The notes under the pieces were generated by a model, which had not been told where the DNA came from, ran no database searches, and was given only the letters and a program-made list of their open reading frames with translations. A stretch of DNA of 64,000 nucleotides from an uncultured Lachnoclostridium sp. Its GTDB lineage: Bacteria; Bacillota; Clostridia; Lachnospirales; Lachnospiraceae. The translations under genes and the position numbers were made by a program. Of this stretch, positions 1 to 8,336 are shown one piece after another (positions within the stretch are counted from its first letter, which is position 1; each line of letters begins with the position of its first letter). Location of the stretch: contig CAMMSL010000003.1 in NCBI GenBank assembly GCA_946499505.1, forward strand, positions 62,001 through 126,000, written 5' to 3'.

Positions 1-530
1 CGCTTGATCCGAATAAGACTTACACAGTAGCAGGAAGCTGCTATACATTGCAGGAGCAGGGAGATGGCTTCTCGATGTTCCAGGGAGCAGAGGTAGTAGA
101 AGAGGAAGGGCTTCCGGTTGATTCCGAGATGCTGATCAGCTATTTTACTGAAGAACTGGGCGGCAAGGTGACTGCGGAACAGTACGGCAATCCGCTCGGT
201 GATGGCAGGATTACAATCCTGACGGAAGCGCAGGGGGAAACGCCTGAGAACCCTTCAGATGATCCGGACGATGGTCCGGCAGGAGGACAGACAGGCAACC
301 CGACGGATAACCCGACAGGCGGAAATCAAAATCCGGAAACTACCGGTGACAAAAATAGTAACGGATCAGGAACTGATGGCAATGGCGCGGGAAATAGAGC
401 CGACGGCAGCAAACCGGTTCAGACCGGAGATGACAGTCAGATCTGGCCGATAGCTATCGTTATGGCAGCGGCATTGATCGCAGCAGGCGGATCAGGCATT
501 TATATAATCAGAAGAAGAAAGAACTATTAG
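1..530 (+). CDS. 5'-nucleotidase-family protein, C-terminal part, wall-anchored (5' end outside window)
   Basis: The reading frame is already open at the window edge (codons from base 3), so this is only the end of a longer protein. The first ~75 residues (TYTVAGSCYTL, then GDGFSMF) resemble the C-terminal substrate-binding domain of secreted 5'-nucleotidase / 2',3'-cyclic phosphodiesterase proteins, which release nucleosides from extracellular nucleotides. A low-complexity Gly/Asn/Pro/Asp linker follows, then PVQTGD, one hydrophobic segment (IWPIAIVMAAALIAAGG) and a basic tail RRRKNY. That is a sortase signal with PVQTG in place of LPXTG. A terminator follows directly. The family call rests on a short stretch; the anchor is clear. 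Confidence 0.72.
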   Translation, partial: LDPNKTYTVAGSCYTLQEQGDGFSMFQGAEVVEEEGLPVDSEMLISYFTEELGGKVTAEQYGNPLGDGRITILTEAQGETPENPSDDPDDGPAGGQTGNPTDNPTGGNQNPETTGDKNSNGSGTDGNGAGNRADGSKPVQTGDDSQIWPIAIVMAAALIAAGGSGIYIIRRRKNY

Positions 531-539
531 GAACCAGTG

Positions 540-569
540 AAAGGCACCTCATTTTTGTGAGGTGCCTTT
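540..569 (+). terminator. Rho-independent terminator after the 5'-nucleotidase
   Basis: A perfect 12-bp stem, AAAGGCACCTCA with TGAGGTGCCTTT, closes a short T-rich loop ten bases after the stop codon. It separates this gene from pyrE. Confidence 0.85.
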
Positions 570-574
570 CTCAA

Positions 575-603
575 TTGAAAATACAATTGACTTGTGTTAA
601 AAT
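575..603 (+). promoter_or_regulatory. Sigma-A-type promoter for pyrE
   Basis: TTGAAA, a 17-bp spacer and TAAAAT lie just after the terminator and about 75 bp before the pyrE start. No pyrimidine-responsive attenuator was recognised between promoter and gene. Confidence 0.55.
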
Positions 604-677
604 TGTAAAGAATCAGAGATTACTATGCCCTGTACAGGAGAATGCAGAGGTATATTTATTATATGGGAGGTTATGAT

Positions 678-1358
678 ATGGAACAGTACAAACAGGAATT
701 TATACACTTTATGGTGGACAGTGACGTGCTCAAATTCGGTGAGTTTACATTAAAGAGCGGTAGAAAATCTCCGTTCTTCATGAATGCGGGAGCTTATGTG
801 ACAGGATCCCAGTTAAAGAAGCTGGGTGAGTATTATGCAAAGGCGATCCATGACAAGTACGGCGATGACTTTGACGTGTTGTTTGGACCGGCTTATAAAG
901 GGATCCCGCTCAGTGTCGTGACAGCTATTGCATACAGTGAGCTGTATGGAAAGGAAGTCCGCTACTGTTCGGACCGCAAGGAGGAGAAAGACCACGGAGC
1001 AGATAAGGGAAGCTTTCTTGGAAGCAAGTTAAAGGACGGCGACCGTGTGATCATGATCGAGGATGTGACTACATCCGGAAAATCTATGGAAGAGACTGTC
1101 CCGAAAGTAAGAGGGGCAGCTGATGTTACGATTGTGGGACTGATCGTATCCCTGAACAGAATGGAAGTGGGAAAAGGCGGCGAAAAGTGTGCGCTGGATG
1201 AGATCAAAGATCTCTATGGATTTGACACAGCTGCGATTGTGACGATGGAGGAAGTGGTCGAGTGCCTGTATAATAAAGAATATAACGGAAAAGTTGTCAT
1301 TGATGATACATTAAAGGCAGCGATCGATACATACTATGAAACATATGGTGTAAAATAA
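678..1358 (+). CDS. pyrE: Orotate phosphoribosyltransferase
   Basis: Joins orotate to PRPP to make orotidine 5'-monophosphate in cytoplasmic de novo pyrimidine synthesis. The PRPP loop VIMIEDVTTSGKS is the signature, and upstream residues (FTLKSGRKSPFF, FGPAYKGIPL) match the family. The start at 678 has GGGAGG seven bases upstream; an upstream in-frame ATG at 642 lacks such a site and would add a 12-residue extension unlike the family. The product is 227 residues, a normal length for the longer clostridial form. It stands apart from other pyr genes here. Its stop codon is embedded in the ribosome site of the next small gene. Confidence 0.96.
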   Translation: MEQYKQEFIHFMVDSDVLKFGEFTLKSGRKSPFFMNAGAYVTGSQLKKLGEYYAKAIHDKYGDDFDVLFGPAYKGIPLSVVTAIAYSELYGKEVRYCSDRKEEKDHGADKGSFLGSKLKDGDRVIMIEDVTTSGKSMEETVPKVRGAADVTIVGLIVSLNRMEVGKGGEKCALDEIKDLYGFDTAAIVTMEEVVECLYNKEYNGKVVIDDTLKAAIDTYYETYGVK

Positions 1359-1371
1359 GGAGGCTCAAGCT

Positions 1372-1521
1372 ATGGAAAAGGCATATATGACAATGAAAAA
1401 CAGTGGCGCAGGAAACATTGTAGTCGGGATCATTATCCTGGTAGTCGGGATCACGGCAGGTGTCCTTTCCATCGTGAGCGGAGCTAACCTGCTGAGACAT
1501 AAAAAAGAAATCACGTTTTAA
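1372..1521 (+). CDS. 49-residue single-span membrane peptide
   Basis: A short reading frame with an excellent ribosome site (AAGGAGG, 8 bases before ATG) that overlaps the pyrE stop codon, implying translational coupling. The product starts MEKAYMTMKNSGAGNI, has one strongly hydrophobic helix (about residues 16-40, rich in I, V, G) and ends in the basic tail LLRHKKEITF. A hairpin terminator follows, so pyrE and this gene form one unit. I do not know its function. The well-formed ribosome site, clean hydrophobic design and terminator position argue that it is real. A small regulator or stabiliser of a membrane complex is possible. Confidence 0.72.
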   Translation: MEKAYMTMKNSGAGNIVVGIIILVVGITAGVLSIVSGANLLRHKKEITF

Positions 1522-1537
1522 GTGAGAACAGATCGTA

Positions 1538-1568
1538 TAAGGGGGCGGCAAAAGGCCGGTCCCCTTTT
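1538..1568 (+). terminator. Probable terminator after pyrE and the small membrane peptide
   Basis: AAGGGG pairs with CCCCTT and an inner CGGC pairs with GCCG around an A-rich loop. The 3' side runs into TTTT. Confidence 0.6.
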
Positions 1569-1589
1569 CAGAGTGTCAGGGGAATTATC

Positions 1590-2066
1590 TTGGGTATAAA
1601 AAAAGCGAGTGTTATCAGGGCATTTGGGAAGGTCCTGTTTTTATTATATGTCGGATTTTTGATCTATTTTCTGTTTGTTGCAGAGTGGTACGGAAGAACT
1701 GAGATCGCAGAGGATTATCGGTACAATCTGGAACTTTTCAGGGAGATCAAGCGTTTTATCACCTACAGGGAACAGCTGGGTACATTTACGGTGTTCGCCA
1801 ATTTGTTCGGAAATATACTTATCTTTGTCCCATATGGTTTTTTCATTTCCATGGCAAGCAGATCGAGAGGATTTTTTAAGACTCTGTTCTGCAGTATGGG
1901 GCTGAGCCTGTGCGTGGAGATCGTACAGCTTTTTACAAGAGTGGGGAGTTTTGACGTGGATGATATCCTGCTCAATACCATCGGAGGTGTGCTGGGATAT
2001 ATTCTATTTGTGGTATGCAATCGGATAAGGAGAAAACATCATGTTCGGAATCGGAAAAAGCGCTGA
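1590..2066 (+). CDS. VanZ-like family membrane protein
   Basis: 158 residues with about four predicted membrane helices. The pattern FANLFGNILIFVPYGFF, then VEIVQLF and FDVDDILLNTIGGVLGY, is typical of the VanZ-like family (VanZ of glycopeptide resistance clusters gives low-level teicoplanin resistance; most homologues have no known role). The start is TTG at 1590 with AGGGGA six bases upstream; no better ATG lies in the N-terminal region. The C-terminus is very basic (RIRRKHHVRNRKKR). It overlaps the next gene by 26 bases. No other van gene is near, so a resistance role should not be assumed. Confidence 0.82.
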   Translation: MGIKKASVIRAFGKVLFLLYVGFLIYFLFVAEWYGRTEIAEDYRYNLELFREIKRFITYREQLGTFTVFANLFGNILIFVPYGFFISMASRSRGFFKTLFCSMGLSLCVEIVQLFTRVGSFDVDDILLNTIGGVLGYILFVVCNRIRRKHHVRNRKKR

Positions 2067-2412
2067 AGAGCGCCAGAGGGAAAAGGAAAGGAAAAAGCGG
2101 GGAGCAAGAAAATACGGGCAGGCAAATTTTAAACACTCCCGTAAGGGGATTGTATCCTGTATAAACAGTATCGGAGGACTGCTGATCCTGGCGGGCTGTA
2201 TTTTCTATGCGTTTATGGTGAGAGGAAATGCACACGGGATCATCGGAGGGCTTGCAATCCTTTCGTTGGTCCTGTCTATTAATGGCATTCGGCTTGCGAT
2301 TGGCGGTTTCCGTGAGCGCGAGCGCAATTACCTGACATGTAAGATCGGGCTTCCGGCCGGTTTTGTGTCAGTGATCTTTTTTCTTGCAATATTCATAGGC
2401 GGCTTAAGTTGA
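2041..2412 (+). CDS. Small membrane protein with basic N-terminus (possibly DUF6142)
   Basis: 123 residues: a highly charged cytoplasmic N-terminus (SAEERQREKERKKRG), a KHSRKGIVSC segment, then three hydrophobic segments (about residues 42-60, 65-85 and 100-121). I associate this layout with a small Lachnospiraceae family, possibly DUF6142, but cannot confirm it. The start lies inside the end of the VanZ-like gene and has a GGAG site just upstream, suggesting coupled translation. Function unknown. Confidence 0.65.
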   Translation: MFGIGKSAEERQREKERKKRGARKYGQANFKHSRKGIVSCINSIGGLLILAGCIFYAFMVRGNAHGIIGGLAILSLVLSINGIRLAIGGFRERERNYLTCKIGLPAGFVSVIFFLAIFIGGLS

Positions 2413-2431
2413 TCAAAGGAGGTCTTAGTGA

Positions 2432-4513
2432 ATGAATATAAGAGAAATACAGAAAGAGAAGAATGAAAAGTATGAAGAGCGCCATGTCCTGGCGGTCGGC
2501 AGACTTCGCGGGATCGTCTCAGAGGAAACGGTGCCTGAGCAGTACCTGTCTTATTTCCAGGATGTGGCGATCTTTTTATTGGAACTTGAAAATGTAAGAC
2601 GCAAAGTAGAGAACGGCGAGTGGGCACGGTACAGCGTTGAGGAGATGGAAAGCCTCAATGAGATCCTTTACAGTGATGTTCTCGGAGAACATTACGGCAG
2701 CAGTTATGCAAATCCGGCTTATGCAGCGGAGAAACTCGGACTTGAAATGGGACAGCTGATGAGTATGCTCTATGCTGAAATGCGTTCGGGGATTCCCTAT
2801 TCATTTGAGAACAGGGTAGATTATCTGACGATTCTATTTGAGCTGTTTATTGAAGTTTACAACAGCTTTGAAAGTGATACGGTTCCGGAACCTAAGGAAA
2901 TCCGTGATATTTTATACTGGTATGCAAGCGACTACTGCGATGTATTTCTGGCGGACCGGATCATGGAGCAGATCGATCCGACTTATTCATTTGCTGTCGA
3001 TATCATTGAAAATGCGGATTTTGACAATGACAGGTATCTTTATGGTTTCGGTGAATATATTACGGAAAATGAGCTTGGGACAGCGCGGCATCTGCGCACG
3101 CTGCCGGAAGAGACGCTTCGGAAGATGGCGGATGTATATACAGAAGGGTACCGCATCGGATTTATCAATACGGGCAAGGATCTTTCGAAAAAATCGGTGG
3201 TGAATATCCGTTACAGTCTCGGTTTTGAAAAGGTAATCCGTATTGCCATAGAGAATTTCCGGAAGATGGGACTTAAACCTGTTATCTATCGTGCGGCTTC
3301 CAGTGTCATCACAAAACGGGAGCATCACAAGATCGGATATTACGGCGCGGTGCCGAACTGGCAGTATGAGTACGATCACCGGCAGGATCAGGCGCTCTTT
3401 ATGGACAAACGGTATATCGAGCGGCGTTTGGAGGTGGCGCGTACAGTCTACGAGCAGCATAAAGATCAGGCCGCGCAGTTTGCCGGCCCGGCGGTCATGG
3501 AGACATTCGGGGAGAAACCGTTCTCGCCGAAGGCGGTGCCGGAAGCGCCATCCTACAATGAAGAACAGAAGAAACTGGCGGTCAGTTATGACAGCCGGTC
3601 CGGACAGCTGACCAATGAATATATCAAAGGAGAAGAGCGCAGCTTTACCATTGTAGCTTATCCGGTGCCTGAGATCGGAGAAAAATATCCGGAAATCTTC
3701 GATGAAGTGATCCGTATCAATACACTGGATGCAAAGCTGTACGAGAAAGTACAGCAGACAATGATCGACGCCCTTGATCAGGGAGAATACGTTCATGTGA
3801 AAGGCAAGGGAGAGAACCGGACAGATATTAAAGTAAAGCTGTATCACCTTAATGATCCCGAAAAAGAGACAATTTTTGAAAACTGCGTGGCGGACGTTAA
3901 CATCCCGGTGGGCGAGGTATTTACTTCTCCCGTACTTGAAGGCACGTCAGGCGTGCTCCATGTCAGCCGGGTATATCTGGAGGGACTGCAGTATACGGAT
4001 CTGGAGCTGACCTTCGAGGACGGTAAAATTACGGATTACCGCTGCGGGAACTTTGATGATCTCGAAGAAGGACGCAGATATATTGAGGATAATGTATTGA
4101 AAGGCCATCAGTCGCTGCCGCTCGGTGAATTTGCCATCGGCACGAATACGACAGCCTATGTGGCGGGAAAGAAATACGGTATCGAGGACAAGATGCCGAT
4201 CCTCATTGCGGAGAAGACCGGTCCTCATTTTGCGGTGGGCGATACCTGCTATTCATGGAGCGAGGATATCCGTGTTTATAATCCGAACGGCAAGGAGATC
4301 GTGGCAAAGGATAATTCGGTTTCACTGAACCGGAAAGAGGATGTGTCAAAAGCCTATTTTAACTGCCATACAGATATAACCATACCTTATGAAGAGTTAG
4401 AAGAAATAAGTGTAGTGACAAAAGGTGGGAAACACATTATACTAATAAAAGACGGAAGATTTGTTCTGCCGGGGACGGAAGTTTTAAACAAGCCGTTGGA
4501 GAAACATTTATAA
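2432..4513 (+). CDS. M29-like metalloaminopeptidase with large N-terminal domain
   Basis: 693 residues. The C-terminal half carries features of M29 (aminopeptidase T/AmpS) enzymes, which use two metal ions to remove N-terminal residues: NIPVGEVFTSP (Glu about 494), LPLGEFAIGTN (Glu about 566) and KTGPHFAVGD (His about 598). The N-terminal ~340 residues are helical and acidic and are not part of canonical M29 enzymes, which are about 410 residues long. No signal peptide is seen, so it is probably cytoplasmic. The ribosome site is AAAGGAGG. It sits ten bases before purE and may share its transcript. The catalytic half is a confident call; the N-terminal domain has no assigned role. Confidence 0.78.
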   Translation: MNIREIQKEKNEKYEERHVLAVGRLRGIVSEETVPEQYLSYFQDVAIFLLELENVRRKVENGEWARYSVEEMESLNEILYSDVLGEHYGSSYANPAYAAEKLGLEMGQLMSMLYAEMRSGIPYSFENRVDYLTILFELFIEVYNSFESDTVPEPKEIRDILYWYASDYCDVFLADRIMEQIDPTYSFAVDIIENADFDNDRYLYGFGEYITENELGTARHLRTLPEETLRKMADVYTEGYRIGFINTGKDLSKKSVVNIRYSLGFEKVIRIAIENFRKMGLKPVIYRAASSVITKREHHKIGYYGAVPNWQYEYDHRQDQALFMDKRYIERRLEVARTVYEQHKDQAAQFAGPAVMETFGEKPFSPKAVPEAPSYNEEQKKLAVSYDSRSGQLTNEYIKGEERSFTIVAYPVPEIGEKYPEIFDEVIRINTLDAKLYEKVQQTMIDALDQGEYVHVKGKGENRTDIKVKLYHLNDPEKETIFENCVADVNIPVGEVFTSPVLEGTSGVLHVSRVYLEGLQYTDLELTFEDGKITDYRCGNFDDLEEGRRYIEDNVLKGHQSLPLGEFAIGTNTTAYVAGKKYGIEDKMPILIAEKTGPHFAVGDTCYSWSEDIRVYNPNGKEIVAKDNSVSLNRKEDVSKAYFNCHTDITIPYEELEEISVVTKGGKHIILIKDGRFVLPGTEVLNKPLEKHL

Positions 4514-4522
4514 GGAGGAGTT

Positions 4523-5035
4523 ATGATGCCAAAAGTAGCAATCGTAATGGGCAGCGATTCAGACCTGAAGGTCATGAGCAAGGCTGCATCAATGCTTGAA
4601 AAACTGGGAATCGACTATGAGATGACGATCATTTCCGCGCACAGGATGCCGGATACATTCTTTGACTGGGCGAAAGGAGCCGAAGGAAGAGGCGTAAAGG
4701 TAATTATCGCGGGAGCAGGAATGGCAGCTCACCTTCCGGGAATGTGCGCAGCGCTCTTCCCGATGCCGGTGATCGGTGTGCCGATGTCTGGAAAGAATCT
4801 GGATGGTATGGACGCACTTTACTCCATCGTACAGATGCCGCCGGGAATCCCGGTAGCGACAGTTGCCATTGACGGGGGAATGAATGCGGCGATCCTTGCG
4901 GCGAAGATCCTTGCCGTGTCAGATCCGGAGATTCTTCAGAAACTGAAAGATTATTCGGAAGAGATGAAAGCCGGTGTTCAGGCAAAGGCGGACAAGCTGC
5001 ACGAGATCGGATATGAAGCATATATAAAGCAATAG
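4523..5035 (+). CDS. purE: N5-carboxyaminoimidazole ribonucleotide mutase
   Basis: Class I PurE, converting N5-CAIR to CAIR in purine synthesis. Signature segments are IVMGSDSDLKVM near the N-terminus, ISAHRMPD (catalytic His) and AGAGMAAHLPG. The length of 170 residues is normal. Two consecutive ATG codons (4523 and 4526) follow a GGAGG site, so either could start it. It opens the run purE-purM-purN-purD. purK was not seen, so any bicarbonate-dependent CAIR route would need a gene elsewhere. Confidence 0.96.
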   Translation: MMPKVAIVMGSDSDLKVMSKAASMLEKLGIDYEMTIISAHRMPDTFFDWAKGAEGRGVKVIIAGAGMAAHLPGMCAALFPMPVIGVPMSGKNLDGMDALYSIVQMPPGIPVATVAIDGGMNAAILAAKILAVSDPEILQKLKDYSEEMKAGVQAKADKLHEIGYEAYIKQ

Positions 5036-5185
5036 TTCAGCTATCTGACGTCAGGAGACGGATTTATGCTTGCATAAGAATCCGGCGCCTGACAGTCAGA
5101 TGAACTGAGCGCCAGTATATGAGCAAAACAGCGGCGATAGCCGCAATAAGCACGAAGTGCGGTTTTTCGAATGGCGCGGCTGAAC
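5035..5185. repeat. Interspersed ~150-bp intergenic repeat, copy 1
   Basis: Starts with GTTCAGC at the purE stop codon and ends with its inverse, GCTGAAC. The inner sequence (GGAGACGGATTTATGCTTGC, then GATCCGG-like, GAGCGCC, ATGAGCAAA, GCGGCGAT, AAGCACG and GTGCGG blocks) matches the reverse complement of 56848-56999. It contains no convincing reading frame. It lies between co-directional pur genes, so it is probably transcribed and could fold in the mRNA. Confidence 0.8.
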
Positions 5186-5218
5186 GGAAATCAAGAATAA
5201 TTAACAGGAGAGCAGAGA

Positions 5219-6244
5219 ATGGATTATAAGAAAGCAGGCGTTGATATCGAAGCCGGTTATAAATCGGTAGAACTGATGAAAGAGCATGTAAAAAAGACAA
5301 TGCGTCCTGAAGTGCTCGGTGGACTCGGAGGATTCTCCGGTGCATTTTCCCTTGCAAAGATCAAGGAAATGGAGGAGCCGGTGCTTCTGTCCGGTACGGA
5401 CGGATGCGGTACTAAGGTGAAGCTGGCTATGATTCTGGATAAACATGATACGATCGGAATTGATGCAGTGGCAATGTGTGTCAATGACATTGCGTGCGCA
5501 GGAGGAGAACCGCTTTTCTTTCTGGATTATATTGCCTGCGGAAAGAATGAGCCGGAGAAGATCGCGGATATTGTCAAGGGCGTAGCTGAGGGCTGCCTTC
5601 AGGCAGGGGCGGCTCTGATCGGCGGAGAGACAGCAGAACATCCGGGACTCATGGCGCCGGACGAGTATGACCTTGCAGGCTTTGCCGTAGGTGCCTGCGA
5701 TAAGAAGGACATGATCACGGGAGAAAACTTAAAAGCCGGGGACGTGCTCATCGGTATGGCGTCAACCGGTATTCACAGCAATGGATATTCTCTGGTGAGA
5801 CAGGTGTTCAGCATGAAACGCGAGGCTCTGGATACATATTATGACAGCCTCGGTTCTACACTGGGGGAGGCTCTTCTCGTTCCTACGAGGATTTATGTAA
5901 AAGCGCTCAAGAGCATCAAGGATGCCGGCGTGACGGTCAAGGCTTGCAGCCATATCACAGGCGGCGGCTTCTACGAGAATGTTCCGCGTATGCTGAAAGA
6001 AGGCACAAAGGCAGTGATCAGAAAAGACAGCTACCCGATCCCGCCGATCTTCAATATGCTCTCTGTGGACGGAGATATTGCGGAACAGATGATGTATAAT
6101 ACATTCAATATGGGACTTGGCATGATCGTCGCAGTGGATGAGGCGGACGCAGACCGCGCCATGGAGGCGATCCGCGCTGCCGGAGATGCGCCGTATGTAG
6201 TGGGACGCATTGAGGCAGGAGATAAAGGAGTAGAATTATGCTAG
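5219..6244 (+). CDS. purM: Phosphoribosylformylglycinamidine cyclo-ligase
   Basis: Uses ATP to close the imidazole ring of FGAM, giving AIR. The N-terminal YKKAGVDIEAG, the central LSGTDGCGTKVKLA, ALIGGETAEHPG and the late HITGGGFYENVPR are all hallmarks of PurM (AIR synthetase fold). The length of 341 residues is standard. The ribosome site is AGGAGA. Its end overlaps purN by seven bases. The 183-bp gap from purE, filled by a repeat, is unusual for an otherwise tight operon. Confidence 0.97.
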   Translation: MDYKKAGVDIEAGYKSVELMKEHVKKTMRPEVLGGLGGFSGAFSLAKIKEMEEPVLLSGTDGCGTKVKLAMILDKHDTIGIDAVAMCVNDIACAGGEPLFFLDYIACGKNEPEKIADIVKGVAEGCLQAGAALIGGETAEHPGLMAPDEYDLAGFAVGACDKKDMITGENLKAGDVLIGMASTGIHSNGYSLVRQVFSMKREALDTYYDSLGSTLGEALLVPTRIYVKALKSIKDAGVTVKACSHITGGGFYENVPRMLKEGTKAVIRKDSYPIPPIFNMLSVDGDIAEQMMYNTFNMGLGMIVAVDEADADRAMEAIRAAGDAPYVVGRIEAGDKGVELC

Positions 6245-6906
6245 AGAGGACAGGTGCAGCGGCAGATCAGCCGCTGCGCGTTGTCGTGATGGTATCCGGA
6301 GGCGGGACAAACCTTCAGGCGATCATCGACAGCGTAAAAGACGGTACGATCACAAACGCACAGATCGTGGGAGTGATCAGCAACAATAAAAATGCATATG
6401 CACTGAAGAGGGCGGAAGAAAATGATATTCCGTCCATGTGTGTATCTCCGAAAGATTTTGAAACACGTGATATATTCAACGAAAAGCTGCTGGAGGCAGT
6501 GGACAGTTATGAGCCGGATCTTATTGTGCTGGCCGGTTTCCTTGTTGTGATCCCGCCGGAGATGATCAAAAAGTACGAAAACCGGATGATCAATATCCAT
6601 CCGTCTCTTATCCCCTCGTTCTGCGGGAAAGGCTACTACGGCCTGAAGGTCCATGAGGCGGCTCTTGCCCGGGGCGTAAAAGTAGTGGGGGCTACCGTGC
6701 ATTTTGTAGATGAGGGAACAGATACGGGACCGATCATTCTGCAGAAAGCCGTTGAAGTACAGCAGGGCGATACGCCGGAGGTGCTTCAGCGCAGAGTCAT
6801 GGAACAGGCAGAGTGGAAGATCCTGCCGAAAGCAATCGACCTGATCGCAAACGGAAAAGTGCGGGTCGAGGACAAAAAGACAGTCATCCTGAGTGAGGAG
6901 GTTTAG
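6238..6906 (+). CDS. purN: Phosphoribosylglycinamide formyltransferase
   Basis: Transfers a formyl group from 10-formyl-tetrahydrofolate to GAR. Seen in the sequence: the N-terminal loop VVMVSGGGTNLQAII, the folate-site stretch MINIHPSLIPSF, and VGATVHFVDEGTDTGPII. It is 222 residues, slightly long because of an extra N-terminal tail (MLERTGAAADQPL). The start overlaps the purM end, with GGAG in the last purM codons. It is followed two bases later by purD. Confidence 0.96.
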   Translation: MLERTGAAADQPLRVVVMVSGGGTNLQAIIDSVKDGTITNAQIVGVISNNKNAYALKRAEENDIPSMCVSPKDFETRDIFNEKLLEAVDSYEPDLIVLAGFLVVIPPEMIKKYENRMINIHPSLIPSFCGKGYYGLKVHEAALARGVKVVGATVHFVDEGTDTGPIILQKAVEVQQGDTPEVLQRRVMEQAEWKILPKAIDLIANGKVRVEDKKTVILSEEV

Positions 6907-6908
6907 AG

Positions 6909-8180
6909 ATGAAAATACTGATCGTTGGAAGCGGCGGAAGAGAACATGCCATCGCGGCAAGTGTGGCAAAGAGTCCGAAAGCAGATAAGATATACTGTGC
7001 TCCGGGAAATGCGGGGATCGCAGAGTATGCGGAGTGCGTCGACATCGGCGCCATGGAGTTCGACAAACTGGCTGCATTTGCAAAGGAAAATAATATTGAC
7101 CTGTGTATCGTAGGAATGGACGATCCGCTGGTAGGCGGTCTCGTGGATGTTATGGAAGAAGCGGGCATCCGCACATTCGGACCGAAGAAAAACGCGGCAA
7201 TCCTCGAGGGGTCAAAAGCGTTTTCAAAGGACCTGATGAAGAAATACAATATTCCGACAGCCGCTTATGAGAACTTTACGGATCCGGAGAAAGCGCTGGA
7301 ATATCTTGAGACAGCGAAGTTCCCGATCGTTCTGAAAGCGGACGGACTTGCACTCGGGAAGGGCGTGCTCATCTGCCAGAATCTGGAAGAGGCAAAAGAG
7401 GGCGTCAAGACGATCATGCTGGACAAGAAGTTCGGCACAGCGGGAAATGAGATGGTCATCGAGGAGTTCATGACCGGACGAGAAGTATCCGTTCTCTCAT
7501 TCGTGGACGGAAAGACGATCAAGACTATGACAAGCGCACAGGACCACAAGCGTGCAGGAGACGGCGACACCGGCCTGAATACAGGCGGAATGGGAACATT
7601 CTCTCCGAGTCCGTTCTACACAAAGGAAGTAGAAGAATTCTGCGAGAAATATATTTATCAGCCCACAGTTGACGCTATGGCGGCAGAGGGGCGCCCGTTT
7701 AAAGGCGTGATCTTCTTCGGCCTGATGCTTACAGCGGACGGCCCGAAAGTGCTGGAGTACAATGCACGCTTCGGTGATCCGGAGGCACAGGTTGTACTGC
7801 CCCGCATGAAAAACGATATCATCGACGTGGTTGAGGCATGTATCGATGGCACACTGGATCAGATCGATCTGCAGTTTGAGGACAACGCGGCGGTGTGTGT
7901 AGTGCTCGCATCCGACGGATATCCGGTGAAGTACGAGAAAGGCTTCCCGATCAAAGGTCTTGATGAGTTCAAGAAGCATGAGGGTTATTACTGCTTCCAT
8001 GCCGGAACAAAATTCGAGAACGGACAGATCGTGACAAACGGCGGACGTGTGCTCGGCGTGACGGCAAAAGGAAAAGACTTAAAAGAGGCAAGAAAGAACG
8101 CCTATGCTGCGACCGAGTGGGTAGAGTTCGAGAATAAGTATATGAGACACGATATCGGGAAAGCAATTGACGAGGCGTGA
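6909..8180 (+). CDS. purD: Phosphoribosylamine-glycine ligase
   Basis: ATP-grasp enzyme joining glycine to phosphoribosylamine. It begins MKILIVGSGGREHAIA (PurD N-domain), contains FPIVLKADGLALGKGV and TGLNTGGMGTFSP, and has the ATP-grasp metal-site segment LEYNARFGDPEAQ. The length of 423 residues is normal. It is the last gene of the purine run. No purH, purF or purL is in the window, so the pathway is split over the genome. Confidence 0.97.
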   Translation: MKILIVGSGGREHAIAASVAKSPKADKIYCAPGNAGIAEYAECVDIGAMEFDKLAAFAKENNIDLCIVGMDDPLVGGLVDVMEEAGIRTFGPKKNAAILEGSKAFSKDLMKKYNIPTAAYENFTDPEKALEYLETAKFPIVLKADGLALGKGVLICQNLEEAKEGVKTIMLDKKFGTAGNEMVIEEFMTGREVSVLSFVDGKTIKTMTSAQDHKRAGDGDTGLNTGGMGTFSPSPFYTKEVEEFCEKYIYQPTVDAMAAEGRPFKGVIFFGLMLTADGPKVLEYNARFGDPEAQVVLPRMKNDIIDVVEACIDGTLDQIDLQFEDNAAVCVVLASDGYPVKYEKGFPIKGLDEFKKHEGYYCFHAGTKFENGQIVTNGGRVLGVTAKGKDLKEARKNAYAATEWVEFENKYMRHDIGKAIDEA

Positions 8181-8209
8181 GTAACATTCATCAATGGAGA
8201 CAAGGCTGA

Positions 8210-8301
8210 TTCCGGCTCCGGTTACAGGAAATAAGGCAAACTAACAATACCTGCCTTGTGCCGGACACTTTATGCACCCGGCGTCATATTACTTTAACAT
8301 G
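8210..8301. repeat. Degenerate intergenic element sharing blocks with 37090-37220
   Basis: Shares TTCCGGCTCC-GTTACA, then AAACTAA, CCTG and GCCGGAC in the same order with the intergenic sequence around 37.1 kb. Divergence is substantial, so this is tentative. It sits between purD and the dedA hairpin. Confidence 0.35.
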
Positions 8302-8336
8302 GATTAAATCTTAAGAAATTCTTTGGAATCTTATAT

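Noticed and set aside
1590..2066. VanZ-like gene considered as part of a glycopeptide resistance cluster
   Set aside because: No vanA/B, vanH, vanX or vanRS-type ligase genes are near, and VanZ-like proteins are common without resistance.
2987..3847. 286-residue open frame on the minus strand
   Set aside because: It lies wholly opposite the M29-like gene, has no family motif or ribosome site, and has codon usage set by the other strand.
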